A stretch of 64,000 bases of DNA, taken from NCBI RefSeq assembly GCF_015704865.1, contig NZ_JADQTO010000007.1, positions 124,001-188,000 of the forward strand. The letters run 5' to 3'. The translations under genes and the position numbers were made by a program. This DNA comes from Actinoplanes aureus. Its GTDB lineage: Bacteria; Actinomycetota; Actinomycetes; Mycobacteriales; Micromonosporaceae. The notes below the pieces were generated by a model. It was not told where the DNA came from and searched no databases. It saw only the letters and a program-made list of their open reading frames with translations. Positions 7,414 to 17,052 of this stretch are shown here, piece by piece (positions within the stretch are counted from its first letter, which is position 1; each line of letters begins with the position of its first letter).

Positions 7414-8088
7414 TTAGCTCACCGTGCAGGTGCCGCCCACAACGGTACAACCGGAGGCTTTGGCGCTGTCATCGTCACCCTTGGTGACCTGGAAGCCGGC
7501 GGTGACCGAGGCACCCGGGGCGAGCGGTCCGCCGCGGACGGTCACCCGGTTGCCGTCGGCGCTGACCGAGGCGTTCCAGTCGCCGCGGATGCGCAGGTCG
7601 GTGCCGGAGGCGTAGCTGATGGTGACGGTGAAGTCCCGCGCCACCGAGCCGTTGTTGACTACCCGCACGCCGGCGGTGAAGCCGTCCCGCCAGGCGCTAC
7701 CGGTGGCGTAGGTGACCTGGAGGCTGCCGGCCGGCGAGGGTGCGGCCGGGGACGGGCTGGGGCTGGGGCTGGCGGGCACCTTGCTGCTCTTCGACGGCGA
7801 GGGTGACTTCTTGCGCGACGGCGACGGAGACGGCGACGGTGACCGCGACAGGGATGCGGAGGGCGACGGAGACGGCGAGGCCGCGACGTTGGGTGCGGAG
7901 GTCACCGAAGCGGCGACCGCGCTCTCGACGGCTTGCCGGGCAGGCGGCTGGACGATCACCGGCTCGTCGGCGGCGGCCGGCCCACCGGCACGGACGGCGA
8001 CCCAGCCGACGAGGGCGACCAGGACCGCGGCGGCGAATCCGAGGATGAGACGTGCCGTGGTGAACTGGCGGGCGGAGTGCTTGGGCAA
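7414..8088 (-). CDS. Membrane-anchored CBM2-like (cellulose-binding fold) protein
   Basis: 224 residues from TTG at 8088, with GAGGAG nine bases upstream. There is an N-terminal membrane helix (about 13-33), a long Ser/Pro/Lys linker (about 65-120, repeated SPSPSPS), and a C-terminal carbohydrate-binding family 2-like domain (about 122-224; GSAWRDGFTAGVRVVNNGS, FTVTISYASGTDLRIRGDWNASV). Two cysteines near the end (GCTVVGGTCTVS) may form a disulphide. No catalytic domain is present, so it probably displays a carbohydrate-binding domain on the cell surface. It sits between ssrA and smpB, and its stop is 25 bases from the tmRNA 5' end. Confidence 0.8.
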   Translation of the reverse strand: MPKHSARQFTTARLILGFAAAVLVALVGWVAVRAGGPAAADEPVIVQPPARQAVESAVAASVTSAPNVAASPSPSPSASLSRSPSPSPSPSRKKSPSPSKSSKVPASPSPSPSPAAPSPAGSLQVTYATGSAWRDGFTAGVRVVNNGSVARDFTVTISYASGTDLRIRGDWNASVSADGNRVTVRGGPLAPGASVTAGFQVTKGDDDSAKASGCTVVGGTCTVS

Positions 8089-8160
8089 CGGCCGGGTCTC
8101 CTCGAAGGCAAGGGGGATCGACGGAGCGGAACGGGCGACAGCGCGGGGCAGAATACCCCG

Positions 8161-8637
8161 TCAGTCGCGGCCCTTGGCACGGCGGCCCAGCGCCCGGGTG
8201 ATCTCCCGCTGAGCGTCCCGGGTGGCCAGGTCCTGCCGCTTGTCGTACGCCTTCTTGCCCTTGGCGACGCCGAGCTCGACTTTCGCGTACCCATTCTCGA
8301 AGTAGACCGAGAGCGGCACCAGGGTGACGCCGTCGTCGCGAAGCTTGCCGATCATCTTGTGGATCTCTTCGCGGTGCAGCAGCAGCTTGCGCACCCGGCG
8401 CGGCTCGTGGTTGGTCCACGTGCCCTGCGTGTACTCCGGGATGTGCATGCCGTGCAGGTAGATCTCGCCGTTCTTCTCGTGGCCGAAGGCGTCGACCAGG
8501 GAGGCGCGTCCCGCACGCAGCGATTTCACCTCGGTGCCGGTGAGAACCAGCCCAGCCTCGTACGTGTCCAGAATGGCGTAGTCGTGACGTGCCTTGCGGT
8601 TGGAGGCGACGAGCTTGCGCCCCTGTTCGCGTGGCAT
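8161..8637 (-). CDS. smpB: SsrA-binding protein SmpB
   Basis: 158 residues, the normal family length. The OB-fold core is intact ([29 protein letters not shown], then ASLVDAF, and [14 protein letters not shown]). The basic C-terminal tail ([33 protein letters not shown]) enters the mRNA channel of stalled ribosomes. It carries tmRNA into the A site. The ATG at 8637 matches the family start; the frame is open upstream to 8706 without a better signal. Its order next to ftsX/ftsE is conserved in actinobacteria. Confidence 0.96.
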   Translation of the reverse strand: MPREQGRKLVASNRKARHDYAILDTYEAGLVLTGTEVKSLRAGRASLVDAFGHEKNGEIYLHGMHIPEYTQGTWTNHEPRRVRKLLLHREEIHKMIGKLRDDGVTLVPLSVYFENGYAKVELGVAKGKKAYDKRQDLATRDAQREITRALGRRAKGRD

Positions 8638-8659
8638 GCCCCCGAGAGTACCTTGACGC

Positions 8660-9889
8660 TCAGCAGAGGCAGCCGGGGAGGTAGTTGAGCGGATTTCGCG
8701 GCACACCGGCGAACCGGGTCTCGAAATGCAAGTGCGCGCCGGTCGAGGCGCCGGTGCTGCCCACCCGGCCGATCACCTCGCCGCGCCGCACGTACTCGCC
8801 TGTGTGGACGTAGATCCGGGACTGGTGGCCGTAACAGGTGGTGAAGCCGTATCCGCTGAGCCGGCCATGGTTGATGCAGGTGTACCGGCCGTAGCCACCG
8901 TTCCAGCCGGCTTGGATGACCCGCCCGGCGGCGGCCGCCCGGATCGGGGTGCCCGAACCGGCGGCGAAGTCGGTGCCGGCGTGCAGCTGCCACACCCGGT
9001 AGTAGGGGTCGTAGCGGTGACCGAAGTCGCTGCTCTTCCAGCCGTGGACCGGCATGGCGAGCCGGCCACCGCCGTACCGCCCGGTGCTGCCGTTCCTGGC
9101 GTCCCAGCCGCGGAGGGTGACCTGCACCCGGCGTTCGGCGGCGACGGCCGCCCGGTACTGGGCGAGGACGGTACCGCGCTGGGCCTCGGCGGACCGGAGC
9201 GCGGCGCGCCGGGCGACAACCAGGTGGGAGAGGGCCTGGCGGGCACGGACCGCGGCGGCCTCGGCGGCATGCGCGGCACGCAGTTTGGTCACGGCCGCAC
9301 GTTCGGCGTCCTCGGCGGCGCGCTTGGCGACGCCGGCGCGATCCTGCGCGGCGCGGGCCCGCAGGCGAGCGTCGACGAGCGTACGCACTTCGGCGCGCTC
9401 GTGATCCATGAGCTGGTCGACCAGCCCCAGCCGGTCCATCAGGTCCTGTGGGCCGTTCGCCGAGACCAGCACGTTGAGCCGGGCGAAGCCGCTGCCCATG
9501 TAGCTGACCCGGGCGATCTCGTCGACCCGCTCGCGGGCGCCCTGGACGAGTTCGGCCGCACTCGTGTAGCGCTCGGCGATCCGCTGGTAGTCCAGGCGTG
9601 CGGTGTCCGCGCGGCGGCGGGCGGTGCTCGCCTCGACGCGGGTGGCGACGACCACGCCGCGGGTGGTGGCCACCTTGTGCTGTGCGGCGGGCAGGGCCGC
9701 GGTGGCGTGGGCGAGGTTGCGGGCCGCGGTGCGGGCGGCGACGCTCGCGCTCTCCAGCAGCGCTTCGGCTCTGCGTACCGCCCGGGCGGCGTCGTCGCCC
9801 CGGTCAGCCGCGGCCGGCGCCGGGACAGCCAGCAGGCCGAGCAGGCAGAGGCAGGCGGCGAGCCACGGCTCGAATCGGCGATACCCCAC
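8660..9889 (-). CDS. Secreted coiled-coil M23 peptidase (EnvC/NlpD-like)
   Basis: 409 residues starting at GTG 9889. It has a signal peptide (about 1-28, ending APAAADRG), a long Ala/Arg/Glu coiled coil (about 30-260) and a LytM/M23 endopeptidase domain (about 275-405). Zinc-site residues are visible: HAGTDFAAG (H and D of HxxxD), and THLHF-type AHLHFETR near residue 390. It lies directly between ftsX and smpB. In other bacteria FtsEX activates a coiled-coil hydrolase at the septum (EnvC, PcsB, RipC), so this is the natural candidate for that partner here. A terminator separates it from ftsX; TACGGT eight bases before the start suggests its own promoter. Confidence 0.88.
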   Translation of the reverse strand: MGYRRFEPWLAACLCLLGLLAVPAPAAADRGDDAARAVRRAEALLESASVAARTAARNLAHATAALPAAQHKVATTRGVVVATRVEASTARRRADTARLDYQRIAERYTSAAELVQGARERVDEIARVSYMGSGFARLNVLVSANGPQDLMDRLGLVDQLMDHERAEVRTLVDARLRARAAQDRAGVAKRAAEDAERAAVTKLRAAHAAEAAAVRARQALSHLVVARRAALRSAEAQRGTVLAQYRAAVAAERRVQVTLRGWDARNGSTGRYGGGRLAMPVHGWKSSDFGHRYDPYYRVWQLHAGTDFAAGSGTPIRAAAAGRVIQAGWNGGYGRYTCINHGRLSGYGFTTCYGHQSRIYVHTGEYVRRGEVIGRVGSTGASTGAHLHFETRFAGVPRNPLNYLPGCLC

Positions 9890-9936
9890 GAAGAGTCACC
9901 GTACTCCGACTAATCACCCGCAAAGCCCTAAACCGC

Positions 9937-9972
9937 CCGACGGCCGCGAACCAGAAGGTTCGCGGCCGTCGG
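9937..9972 (-). terminator. ftsEX terminator hairpin
   Basis: A perfect 16-bp stem (9937-9952 with 9957-9972) with a four-base loop lies between ftsX and the M23 gene, followed on the minus strand by short T runs. It implies that the M23 gene has its own promoter. Confidence 0.8.
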
Positions 9973-10002
9973 TTTCAGCGATCGGGCGGTACGCCAGACG
10001 CG

Positions 10003-10878
10003 TCAGACCTTGAGGTAGAAGCGCAGCGTGACCCAGGCGGTGACCGCACTGACCAGGGCACCCACGCCGGCCAGCAGCGGGAGCATCAGCCAGACGTTGC
10101 CGTCCGGGATCGGCGTCAGGATCGTGGTCAGCGCCTGGAGCTTGTTGTCCAGCAGGACCACCTTGCCGATGAAGAGCGCGACGAAGCCGAGTATCGCGCC
10201 GATCAGGCCGGCGACGACCGCCTCCAGTACGAACGGCGCCTGGATGAACCAGTTCGAGGCGCCGACCAGTTTCATGACCGCGACCTCGCGCCGCTTGCTG
10301 TACGCCGCCACCTGGATCGTGTTACCGACCAGCAGCAACGCGGCGAACGCCATGACCGCCGCGACCACCAGGGACATCAGCTGGATCGAGTTGAAGATGT
10401 TGAACACCTTGTCGAGCAGCGTGCGCTGGTCGATGATCTGCCGGATCCCTGGGAGACCCTCGATCTGCTTCGCGAACTCGCCGTACTTCTCCGGGTCCTT
10501 CAACTGCACCCGGTACGACTCTGGCAGGCTCTCCGCGTTGATCGCGTTGACGAAGTCCGGCGAGTCCTTCCAGAGCAGCTTGAAGCGCTCGAACGCCTGC
10601 TCCTTGGTCTCGTGGGTCTTCTTCTCGACGAGCGGGCTCGAGTCGATCGCCTGGTTGATCGCGGCCTTCTGACCCTCGTCCGCGTTCTCGGCCAGGAAGA
10701 TCGAGACCTCGATCTTGTCGTAGTAGAAGTCCTTCATCTGGTCGACCTGCATGTACATGAGCACGCTTGCGCCCAGCATGGTCAACGAGACCGACATGGT
10801 GATGATCATGGCGACCGTCATCGTGACGTTGCGCCACAGGCCCACCAGGACCTCGTTGAGGACGTACTTCACGCGCAT
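10003..10878 (-). CDS. ftsX: Cell-division ABC transporter permease FtsX
   Basis: 291 residues. The N-terminal cytoplasmic segment (MRVKYVLNEVLVGLWRN), a first membrane helix (about 20-42), a large extracytoplasmic domain (about 45-165) and three more helices (about 170-195, 215-245, 260-285) follow the standard FtsX plan. The extracellular domain is the part that passes the signal from FtsE ATP hydrolysis to a peptidoglycan hydrolase. ftsE is upstream on the same strand with 66 bases between. Confidence 0.95.
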   Translation of the reverse strand: MRVKYVLNEVLVGLWRNVTMTVAMIITMSVSLTMLGASVLMYMQVDQMKDFYYDKIEVSIFLAENADEGQKAAINQAIDSSPLVEKKTHETKEQAFERFKLLWKDSPDFVNAINAESLPESYRVQLKDPEKYGEFAKQIEGLPGIRQIIDQRTLLDKVFNIFNSIQLMSLVVAAVMAFAALLLVGNTIQVAAYSKRREVAVMKLVGASNWFIQAPFVLEAVVAGLIGAILGFVALFIGKVVLLDNKLQALTTILTPIPDGNVWLMLPLLAGVGALVSAVTAWVTLRFYLKV

Positions 10879-10944
10879 CGGGGGGATCCTTCCAGGACTC
10901 CGCGTGTCTCTGCTTCAGCTGACGTCAAGTGAGCGGAGCCGGGC

Positions 10945-11625
10945 TTATCCGTAGACACCGCGCGCCTGGTCACGGACGATCCGTCCGCTTTCGATCTCGA
11001 TGACCCGGCGGCGCATCTGGTTGACGATGTTGGAGTCGTGGGTGACCATCACGACCGTCGTACCGGTCCGGTTGATCCGGTCCAGGAGTCGCATGATCTC
11101 GATCGAGGTGTCCGGGTCGAGGTTACCGGTCGGCTCGTCGGCCAGCAGGATCAGCGGCCGGTTCACGAACGCCCGGGCGACCGCGACACGCTGCTGCTCA
11201 CCACCGGAGAGCTCGTGCGGGTACCGGTGCTCCTTGCCGCCGAGACCGACCAGCTCGAGGACCTCGGGAACGACGCGCCGGGCGACCGCCTTCGTCTTGC
11301 CGATCACCTCGAGCGCGAACGCCACGTTCTCGTACGCGGTGCGGTTGGGCAGCAGGCGGAAGTCCTGGAACACGCAACCGATCGAACGGCGGAAGTGTGG
11401 GACCTTCCAGGACCGCAGCGTGGTCACGTCCTTCGCGTTCACCACCACCTTGCCACGGGTCGGCGCGACCTCGTGGAGGAGCAGCTTGATGATCGTCGAC
11501 TTGCCGGAACCGGAGGGGCCGATGAAGAAGACGAACTCACCCTTCTCGATGCCGACGCTGACATTGTCCAACGACGGCCGAGACGCCTTCGGATACGTCT
11601 TCGTCACGTTCTCGAGCTGAATCAC
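10945..11625 (-). CDS. ftsE: Cell-division ABC ATPase FtsE
   Basis: 226 residues from GTG 11625. Walker A GPSGSGKS is at about 36-43, the Q-loop at [12 protein letters not shown], the signature LSGGEQQR, Walker B LLADEPT and the H-loop MVTHDS. It works with FtsX at the division site. The GTG start is favoured over the upstream in-frame codon at 11661 because [12 protein letters not shown] is the usual family start and because a TAGACT box lies eight bases upstream with no Shine-Dalgarno, indicating a leaderless mRNA. Confidence 0.95.
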   Translation of the reverse strand: MIQLENVTKTYPKASRPSLDNVSVGIEKGEFVFFIGPSGSGKSTIIKLLLHEVAPTRGKVVVNAKDVTTLRSWKVPHFRRSIGCVFQDFRLLPNRTAYENVAFALEVIGKTKAVARRVVPEVLELVGLGGKEHRYPHELSGGEQQRVAVARAFVNRPLILLADEPTGNLDPDTSIEIMRLLDRINRTGTTVVMVTHDSNIVNQMRRRVIEIESGRIVRDQARGVYG

Positions 11626-11633
11626 GGGACTGG

Positions 11634-11661
11634 AGTCTACGCGGTGTAACGAAATCGCCAA
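11634..11661 (-). promoter_or_regulatory. Promoter of ftsEX (leaderless type)
   Basis: On the minus strand, TTGGCG (-35, 11656-11661), a 16-bp spacer and TAGACT (-10, 11634-11639) are followed eight bases later by the GTG start of ftsE. No ribosome-binding site lies between. Confidence 0.65.
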
Positions 11662-11716
11662 GCCCGCCGGTGCCAGGAATATTGGTCACCTGCGGTAACA
11701 GTAAATCCGGGCACCT

Positions 11717-11742
11717 CCCGCCTGACCGAGCGTTCAGGCGGG
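11717..11742 (-). terminator. prfB terminator hairpin
   Basis: A perfect 9-bp stem (11717-11725 with 11734-11742) lies just after the prfB stop at 11766 on the minus strand, upstream of the ftsE promoter. Confidence 0.6.
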
Positions 11743-11765
11743 GTGGCGCAGAGTGACGAGTTTCG

Positions 11766-12887
11766 TCAGGCGGCGATCTGATTCTGCTTCCGCCAACGGA
11801 TGCCCGCCTGGATGAACCCGTCCAAGTCGCCGTCGAAAACCGACGAAGGGTTACCGACTTCGTGCTCGGTCCGTAAATCTTTCACCATCTGGTAGGGGTG
11901 CAGGACGTACGAACGCATCTGGTCGCCCCACGATCCGGTGGTGTCCTGCTTGAGATCGGCCATTTTGGCCTGTTCCTCCTGGCGCTTGCGCTCCAGCAGG
12001 CGGGCCTGGAGCACCCGCAGGGCGGCCGCCTTGTTCTGCAGCTGCGACTTCTCGTTCTGACACGACGCCACGATGCCGGTCGGGATGTGGGTCAGGCGGA
12101 CCGCCGAGTCGGTGGTGTTGACGCTCTGCCCACCGGGGCCGGAGGAGCGGTACACGTCGGTGCGGATCTCGTTGTCCGGGATGTCGATGTGGTCGGTCTG
12201 CGCGACGACCGGCATCACCTCCACACCGGCGAAGCTGGTCTGCCGGCGGCCCTGGTTGTCGAACGGACTGATCCGGACCAGGCGGTGGGTGCCCGACTCG
12301 ACGCTCAGCGTGCCGTACGCGTACGGCACCTTGACGGTGAAGGTGGCGGACTTGAGGCCGGCCTCCTCCGCGTACGACGTGTCGTAGACCTCGGTGGGGT
12401 AGCCGTGGCGTTCCGCCCAGCGCAGGTACATCCGCATCAGCATCTCGGCGAAGTCGGCCGCGTCCACGCCACCGGCACCGGCCCGGATCGCCACGAGGGC
12501 CTCCCGGGAGTCGTACTCACCGGAGAGCAGGGTGCGGACCTCCATCTCCTCGATGGCCTTGGTCAGCGCGACGAGCTCGTCACCCACCTCGGCGATCGAC
12601 GAGGCGTCCCCCTCGTCCTCGGCCATCTCGAGCAGCAGGCCGGCATCGTCGAGCCGGGTGCGCAGGCGCTCCAGCTTGGAGATCTCGCCCGACACGTACG
12701 ACAGGCGGCTGTTCACCTCCTGCGCGCGGGCCTGGTCGTCCCACAGGTCCGGCGCGGAGGCCTGCTCCTCGAGGTCCGCCTTGTCCCGGCGCAGCTTGTC
12801 GACGTCCAGGACGTTCTCGATGTTGCGCAGGGTAGCGTCGAGGGCCTTCAGTTGCTCGGGAAAGTCGGCAGCGGTCACGACACTCAA
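11766..12887 (-). CDS. prfB: Peptide chain release factor 2
   Basis: 373 residues. The catalytic GGQ loop is in [24 protein letters not shown], and an [13 protein letters not shown] region for stop-codon reading precedes it. It recognises UGA and UAA and triggers peptide release. The frame is continuous from the start, so the programmed +1 frameshift used by many bacteria to control RF2 is absent. The gene heads the prfB-ftsE-ftsX-smpB order common in actinobacteria. Confidence 0.96.
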   Translation of the reverse strand: MSVVTAADFPEQLKALDATLRNIENVLDVDKLRRDKADLEEQASAPDLWDDQARAQEVNSRLSYVSGEISKLERLRTRLDDAGLLLEMAEDEGDASSIAEVGDELVALTKAIEEMEVRTLLSGEYDSREALVAIRAGAGGVDAADFAEMLMRMYLRWAERHGYPTEVYDTSYAEEAGLKSATFTVKVPYAYGTLSVESGTHRLVRISPFDNQGRRQTSFAGVEVMPVVAQTDHIDIPDNEIRTDVYRSSGPGGQSVNTTDSAVRLTHIPTGIVASCQNEKSQLQNKAAALRVLQARLLERKRQEEQAKMADLKQDTTGSWGDQMRSYVLHPYQMVKDLRTEHEVGNPSSVFDGDLDGFIQAGIRWRKQNQIAA

Positions 12888-12968
12888 GACTACGCCGCCC
12901 GGCCGGAATGTCGGCCGGGCGGTCTCTATTCGGGTTGGCTTCGGTTTCCGCTGTGGGCAGGCACAGCC

Positions 12969-13484
12969 TCAGGTCGTCGGAACCACCTTGAGCCAGGAGA
13001 GAGCGGCTTTGTGATAGGCCACCGCGAACTCCAGTGCCGCGGCGCCGTACGGGTCGCCGTTCTTCTTGGCCTCCTTGGCCTGCTCTTTCGCCATCGCCAT
13101 GGCCTCCGAATGGTAGGCGTTGGCGGAGGTGTAGAGCTCCTGCAACTGGTCGCCACTGTGCTGCTGGCCGAAGGCGACCCGGAGGGCCACCGGGTTGCGC
13201 AGCGCGTCGCGACCGGGAGACTCGGCGAGCCACCGGGTGAAGGCGCGCTTGCCGGAAGCGGTGATGGCGTAGGGCTGGCTGGACCGGGGACCCGGCTTAC
13301 CGAGCCGGACATACCCCATTTCGGCCAGCACGGGCAATTCGCGGTAGACCTGGCTCCGCGTCATTGACCAGTAGGGCCCGAGGCGGCGTTCGGCAGCCGC
13401 CATCAGCTGGCCGCCGGTCATCGGCCCCTCGTGGAGAAGCCCGAGTAGGGCAGCCGCCGTCGGATTGATTTGGAAGTCGGGCAT
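12969..13484 (-). CDS. PadR-family transcriptional regulator
   Basis: 171 residues from ATG 13484. An N-terminal PadR winged helix (about 1-85: ALLGLLHEGPMTGGQLM, then SMTRSQVYRELPVLAEMGYVRLG) is followed by a C-terminal helical dimerisation region (Vir-like, about 90-165; ELYTSANAYHSEAMAMAKEQAKEAKK). PadR proteins are usually repressors that sense phenolics or drugs. It is not clearly tied to a target gene: prfB is 81 bases downstream on the same strand and pruA upstream runs on the same strand. A dyad 76 bases upstream may be its own operator. Confidence 0.85.
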   Translation of the reverse strand: MPDFQINPTAAALLGLLHEGPMTGGQLMAAAERRLGPYWSMTRSQVYRELPVLAEMGYVRLGKPGPRSSQPYAITASGKRAFTRWLAESPGRDALRNPVALRVAFGQQHSGDQLQELYTSANAYHSEAMAMAKEQAKEAKKNGDPYGAAALEFAVAYHKAALSWLKVVPTT

Positions 13485-13559
13485 GCCTTCTAAGCTGCCA
13501 CTTTGTAACGCCGCCGTCCAGGATTTCGCCTGATCCGTCCAGTTTGCGCCTCCACAAAC

Positions 13560-13580
13560 GACTGTCCCGCACAGACAGTC
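13560..13580. promoter_or_regulatory. Dyad upstream of the PadR gene
   Basis: A perfect inverted repeat GACTGTC-N7-GACAGTC lies 76 bases before the PadR start, in a 269-bp gap that holds no gene. Its size and place fit an autoregulatory operator. Confidence 0.4.
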
Positions 13581-13753
13581 CGACAACGAGCGTCGTTCGC
13601 CCGCGTTTCGCCCCTCGAGCGGCGGTTGAGCAGGTAAAATGGAGCATTCAATCGGTCAGACGGCGCGTCCGAGGCAGGAACCAGCCTAAAAGCGACATAG
13701 CGCCGCGCAAGATCAGACATTCCTCGCCAACTTTCCCACTCGCCACTCCAGCG

Positions 13754-15382
13754 TCACCCCATGTGCGGGTAACGCCACGAGACGGGCGGGTCGAACGTCT
13801 CCTTGATGGTCCGCGGCGACACCCAGCGCACCAGATTCAAGATCGAACCGGCCTTGTCGTTGGTGCCACTGCCCCGCGCGCCGCCGAACGGCTGCTGCCC
13901 GACCACGGCGCCGGTCGGCTTGTCGTTGATGTAGAAGTTGCCCGCGGTGAACCGCAACGCCTGCTGCGCCCGGTCGATCACCGACCGGTCGGTGGCGAAG
14001 ATGGAGCCGGTCAGCGCGTACGGCGTGGCGGCGTCCGCCTGCGCCACCGCGGCCTCGAAATCGCCGTCGGGATAGACGTGCACCGCGAGGATCGGGCCGA
14101 AGAACTCGGTGGTGAACACCTCGTGCGTCGGATCGGTGCCCTCCACCAGCGTGGGGCTGACGAACCAGCCCTCCGAGTCGTCGGCCACCCCACCGGCCAG
14201 CACCGTGCAGGAGTCACTGTTCTTGATCCGGTCCAGGGCACCGGCCAGCCTGGCGAACGACCGGCCGTCGATCACGGCACCGCCGAAGGTGGAGAGATCA
14301 CCGACGTCGCCGTACTGGATCGACGCGACCGAAGCGGCCAGCCGGTCCCGCAGGCCGCTCTCCCAGAGGCTGCGGGGCACGTAGGCACGGGACGCCGCGG
14401 AACATTTCTGCCCCTGGTACTCGTACGCCCCCCGGAGCAACGCGGTGTGCAGAGCGTCGGCGTCCGCACTGGGGTGTGCGAAGACGAAGTCTTTGCCACC
14501 CGTCTCCCCCACCAGCCGCGGGTAGGTGCGGTAGCGGTCGATGTTCTCGCCGACCGTGCGCCACAGATGCCGGAAGGTCGTCGTCGACCCGGTGAAGTGG
14601 ATGCCGGCCAGATCCGGGTCGGCGAGCACCACGTCCGACACCGCCAAGCCGTCCCCGGTCACCATGTTGATCACGCCGGGCGGCAGGCCGGCCGCCTCGA
14701 ACAGCCGCATCGTGAAGTGCGCGGCGAACTGCTGGGTCGGCGACGGCTTCCAGATCACGGTGTTGCCCAGCAGCGCCGGCGCCGAGGGCAGGTTGCCGGC
14801 GATCGCGGTGAAGTTGAACGGCGTGATCGCGTAGACGAAGCCCTCCAGCGGGCGGTGGTCGAAGCGGTTCCAGACGCCCGGCGCCGACTCCGGCTGCTCG
14901 GCCAGCAGCCGCTCGCCGAAGTACACGTTGAACCGCAGGAAGTCGATGAGCTCGCAGGCAGCGTCGATCTCCGCCTGATAGCAGGACTTCGACTGGCCCA
15001 GGACGGTGGCCGCGTTCAGGGTGTCCCGCCAGGGGCCGGCCAGCAGCTCGGCGGCCCGCAGGAACACCGCCGCCCGTTCGCTGTAGGGCAGCGAACGCCA
15101 GAGCGGCGCCGCCTCCTTCGCGGCGGCCACCGCGGCCGCGGCATCGGCCCGCGACGCGTTGCCGGTCACACCCAGCACGTCGCGCCGGCGGTGCGGCTGG
15201 ACCACCTCGATGGGCGGGCCGTCGGCCATCCGGTGCCGGCCACCGATCGTCATGGTCAGATCCGGCCGATCGCGACGCAGGGCCGCCAGCCGTTCCTGAA
15301 GCGACTCGCGTTCCGGGCTGCCCGGCGCATAGCCGCGAACCGGTTCGTTGTGGGGCGCCGGCACCGAGAACTGGGCATCCAT
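13754..15382 (-). CDS. pruA: L-glutamate gamma-semialdehyde (1-pyrroline-5-carboxylate) dehydrogenase
   Basis: 542 residues from ATG 15382, with GGAGG seven bases upstream. The aldehyde-dehydrogenase motifs are present: NAD site (ITPFNFTAIAGNLPSAPALLGN, FTGSTTTFRHLW), general-base region GETGGKDFVF, catalytic cysteine in YQGQKCSAASRAYVP, and the C-terminal GGARGSGTNDKAG loop typical of P5C dehydrogenases. It oxidises glutamate semialdehyde to glutamate in proline catabolism. A proline dehydrogenase gene is not in the window. Confidence 0.94.
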   Translation of the reverse strand: MDAQFSVPAPHNEPVRGYAPGSPERESLQERLAALRRDRPDLTMTIGGRHRMADGPPIEVVQPHRRRDVLGVTGNASRADAAAAVAAAKEAAPLWRSLPYSERAAVFLRAAELLAGPWRDTLNAATVLGQSKSCYQAEIDAACELIDFLRFNVYFGERLLAEQPESAPGVWNRFDHRPLEGFVYAITPFNFTAIAGNLPSAPALLGNTVIWKPSPTQQFAAHFTMRLFEAAGLPPGVINMVTGDGLAVSDVVLADPDLAGIHFTGSTTTFRHLWRTVGENIDRYRTYPRLVGETGGKDFVFAHPSADADALHTALLRGAYEYQGQKCSAASRAYVPRSLWESGLRDRLAASVASIQYGDVGDLSTFGGAVIDGRSFARLAGALDRIKNSDSCTVLAGGVADDSEGWFVSPTLVEGTDPTHEVFTTEFFGPILAVHVYPDGDFEAAVAQADAATPYALTGSIFATDRSVIDRAQQALRFTAGNFYINDKPTGAVVGQQPFGGARGSGTNDKAGSILNLVRWVSPRTIKETFDPPVSWRYPHMG

Positions 15383-15479
15383 GCGAACTCCTCCACGTCG
15401 AGGGGCGCGGTTCACCCATCCTCGCACCTCGCGGGCGGCCGGTCAGGTGGCCGCAGGTTCGCCGGTTACCCTGACCCCC

Positions 15480-16442
15480 ATGACTGACCGCCCGACCGCC
15501 GCACCGGAGACCGTCGAGGAATCCCGGCTCACCGTGGCGCTGCTCGCGGCAGCCGCCCTCGTCTGGACGGCGGCGATGCTCTGGTCGGCCCGGGTCACCA
15601 TCACCGGCCGTCCCAACGCCGAGATGGAGGTGACCTCCACGGCGTACGCGCTGCCCGGCGCGGTCTCCGCCGACCTGGTCGCCGGCGCCTGCGTGGCGCT
15701 TCTGGTGCTCACCCTGATCAGCCGCCGCCGCACGCTCGGCGCGACCACCCGCTTCGCCGTCGCCACCGGGACCGGCCTGCTCGTCGGTGTGCTCAGCGCA
15801 CTGCCGATCATCACGATCAACACCGCCGGGTCGCTCTACGCGATCGTCGGCGGCACGGTGGCCGCCGCCGCGACGATCGGCGGCGCGATCGCCGGGCTCC
15901 GTATCCCGCCGGTCATCGCCGCGGCCGCGGCCGCCGCCATCGGAGTCTTCGTGATCGGGTTCGTGCTGAACCTGTTCCAGGAGCCGGTGCTCGAGCTGCT
16001 GGGCGCGGGCGACACCGAGTCGTCAGCGAACGCGGCGCAGTGGTTCTCCTACGGGCAAGCCGCCCTCAGCGGCCTGGCGGCCGGCCTGATCGCGTACGCG
16101 GTGCTACGCCGGGCCCGCCGCCGCGCCGGTGGCGCCGACGTCCGCTGGCCGTTGTACGCCGCCGCCGGCGCCGGCCCCGGCCTGATCGTGGTGATCGGGG
16201 AGGTGCTGTCGCGGACCGCGGGCGCTGAGGTACTCCAGCTGGCCGAGAAGGTCAGTCCCATGGACCAGCTGGCCCAGCAGATCCTGAGCACCGCGCGGCT
16301 GAACAGCGGACTGGTCGTGCTGTTCGTCGGCGCGATCACGGCGATCCTGGCGGTCGGGCGGACCTTGTCCCCGGCGGCCGACGAGGACGATCCTCAGAGC
16401 AATTCGTCCAGCTCGGAGACCGCGTACCACTCCAACTCATGA
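15480..16442 (+). CDS. Multi-pass membrane protein of unknown function
   Basis: 320 residues, with about eight hydrophobic helices from residue 20 to 300, a run of alanine and glycine in the middle ([18 protein letters not shown]), and an Asp/Ser-rich C-terminus. It is conserved in layout with actinobacterial unknown membrane proteins; no catalytic motif was seen. The ATG lies seven bases after TACCCT, a possible leaderless start. Its last 49 bases overlap the convergent gene ending at 16394. Confidence 0.7.
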   Translation: MTDRPTAAPETVEESRLTVALLAAAALVWTAAMLWSARVTITGRPNAEMEVTSTAYALPGAVSADLVAGACVALLVLTLISRRRTLGATTRFAVATGTGLLVGVLSALPIITINTAGSLYAIVGGTVAAAATIGGAIAGLRIPPVIAAAAAAAIGVFVIGFVLNLFQEPVLELLGAGDTESSANAAQWFSYGQAALSGLAAGLIAYAVLRRARRRAGGADVRWPLYAAAGAGPGLIVVIGEVLSRTAGAEVLQLAEKVSPMDQLAQQILSTARLNSGLVVLFVGAITAILAVGRTLSPAADEDDPQSNSSSSETAYHSNS

Positions 16443-16903
16443 TCCTCGGCGCTGTCGACGGTGAACTGCGCGTCCGGGTCACCGGCCAGCGCCTCCTCCA
16501 CCACGTCGGCGGCCGCGGCGACCGACTCGGCCGCGTCGGTGCCGTCGACGTGGATGCTCGCCAGGTCCTTGAGCATCACCGGCTGCGGTAGTCGTACCGT
16601 GCTCGATCCCAGCTCGGTGTCCTCGCGCAGCAGGCTCGCGGCCGGCACGTCCGCCGACACCACGACCCGGCGGCGCGGCGCGGACGCGTCGTGCCGCAGC
16701 AGTTGCAGCGCTCCCTGAGCGGCCCGGGTGAAGGCGACGTACTCCAGCTCCTCCTCGTCGCCCTCCGCATACCACTCCCGTAGCGCCGGCGTCACCGCGT
16801 GCGCCACCATCGCCCCCTCGCCGAGCTGCCCGGACTTGCGCAGCGCAGCCAGCATCGGCAGGGTGGCCGGCACGTAGACCCGGACCAGCTCGGTGATCGG
16901 CAC
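16394..16903 (-). CDS. DUF6912-like conserved actinobacterial protein
   Basis: 169 residues from GTG 16903, with GGAGG five bases upstream. The N-terminus [15 protein letters not shown] and the body ([32 protein letters not shown], then [11 protein letters not shown]) match a conserved soluble actinobacterial family without known function. The C-terminus is acidic ([19 protein letters not shown]). Its 3' end overlaps the convergent membrane-protein gene by 49 bases. Confidence 0.7.
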   Translation of the reverse strand: MPITELVRVYVPATLPMLAALRKSGQLGEGAMVAHAVTPALREWYAEGDEEELEYVAFTRAAQGALQLLRHDASAPRRRVVVSADVPAASLLREDTELGSSTVRLPQPVMLKDLASIHVDGTDAAESVAAAADVVEEALAGDPDAQFTVDSAEDHELEWYAVSELDELL

Positions 16904-17028
16904 TTCGTCCTCCTGCGTCTTGTCCCGGATCATTACAGCCGCCACTGCGGGCCGGGCAGGCCCCATTTCACCAGGCGTCTCCGGATCGTGGTGACCCGGG
17001 AGCAGCGGATCGAGGGGAAGCCACCGGA

Positions 17029-17045
17029 GGCAAACGATGGCAAAC
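17029..17045 (+). repeat. Paired GGCAAAC direct repeat, copy 1
   Basis: GGCAAAC at 17029-17035 and 17039-17045, a 10-bp period, ending eight bases before the start of the BldC-like gene. The same pair occurs at 17359-17375. Confidence 0.75.
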
Positions 17046-17052
17046 TGAGGAC

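Noticed and set aside
12780..12887. Programmed frameshift in prfB
   Set aside because: The frame is continuous and there is no in-frame TGA after a slippery CTT near codon 25.
13544..15487. A 647-codon + strand open frame
   Set aside because: Antisense shadow of pruA; the translated sequence is Arg/Gly-rich without domains.
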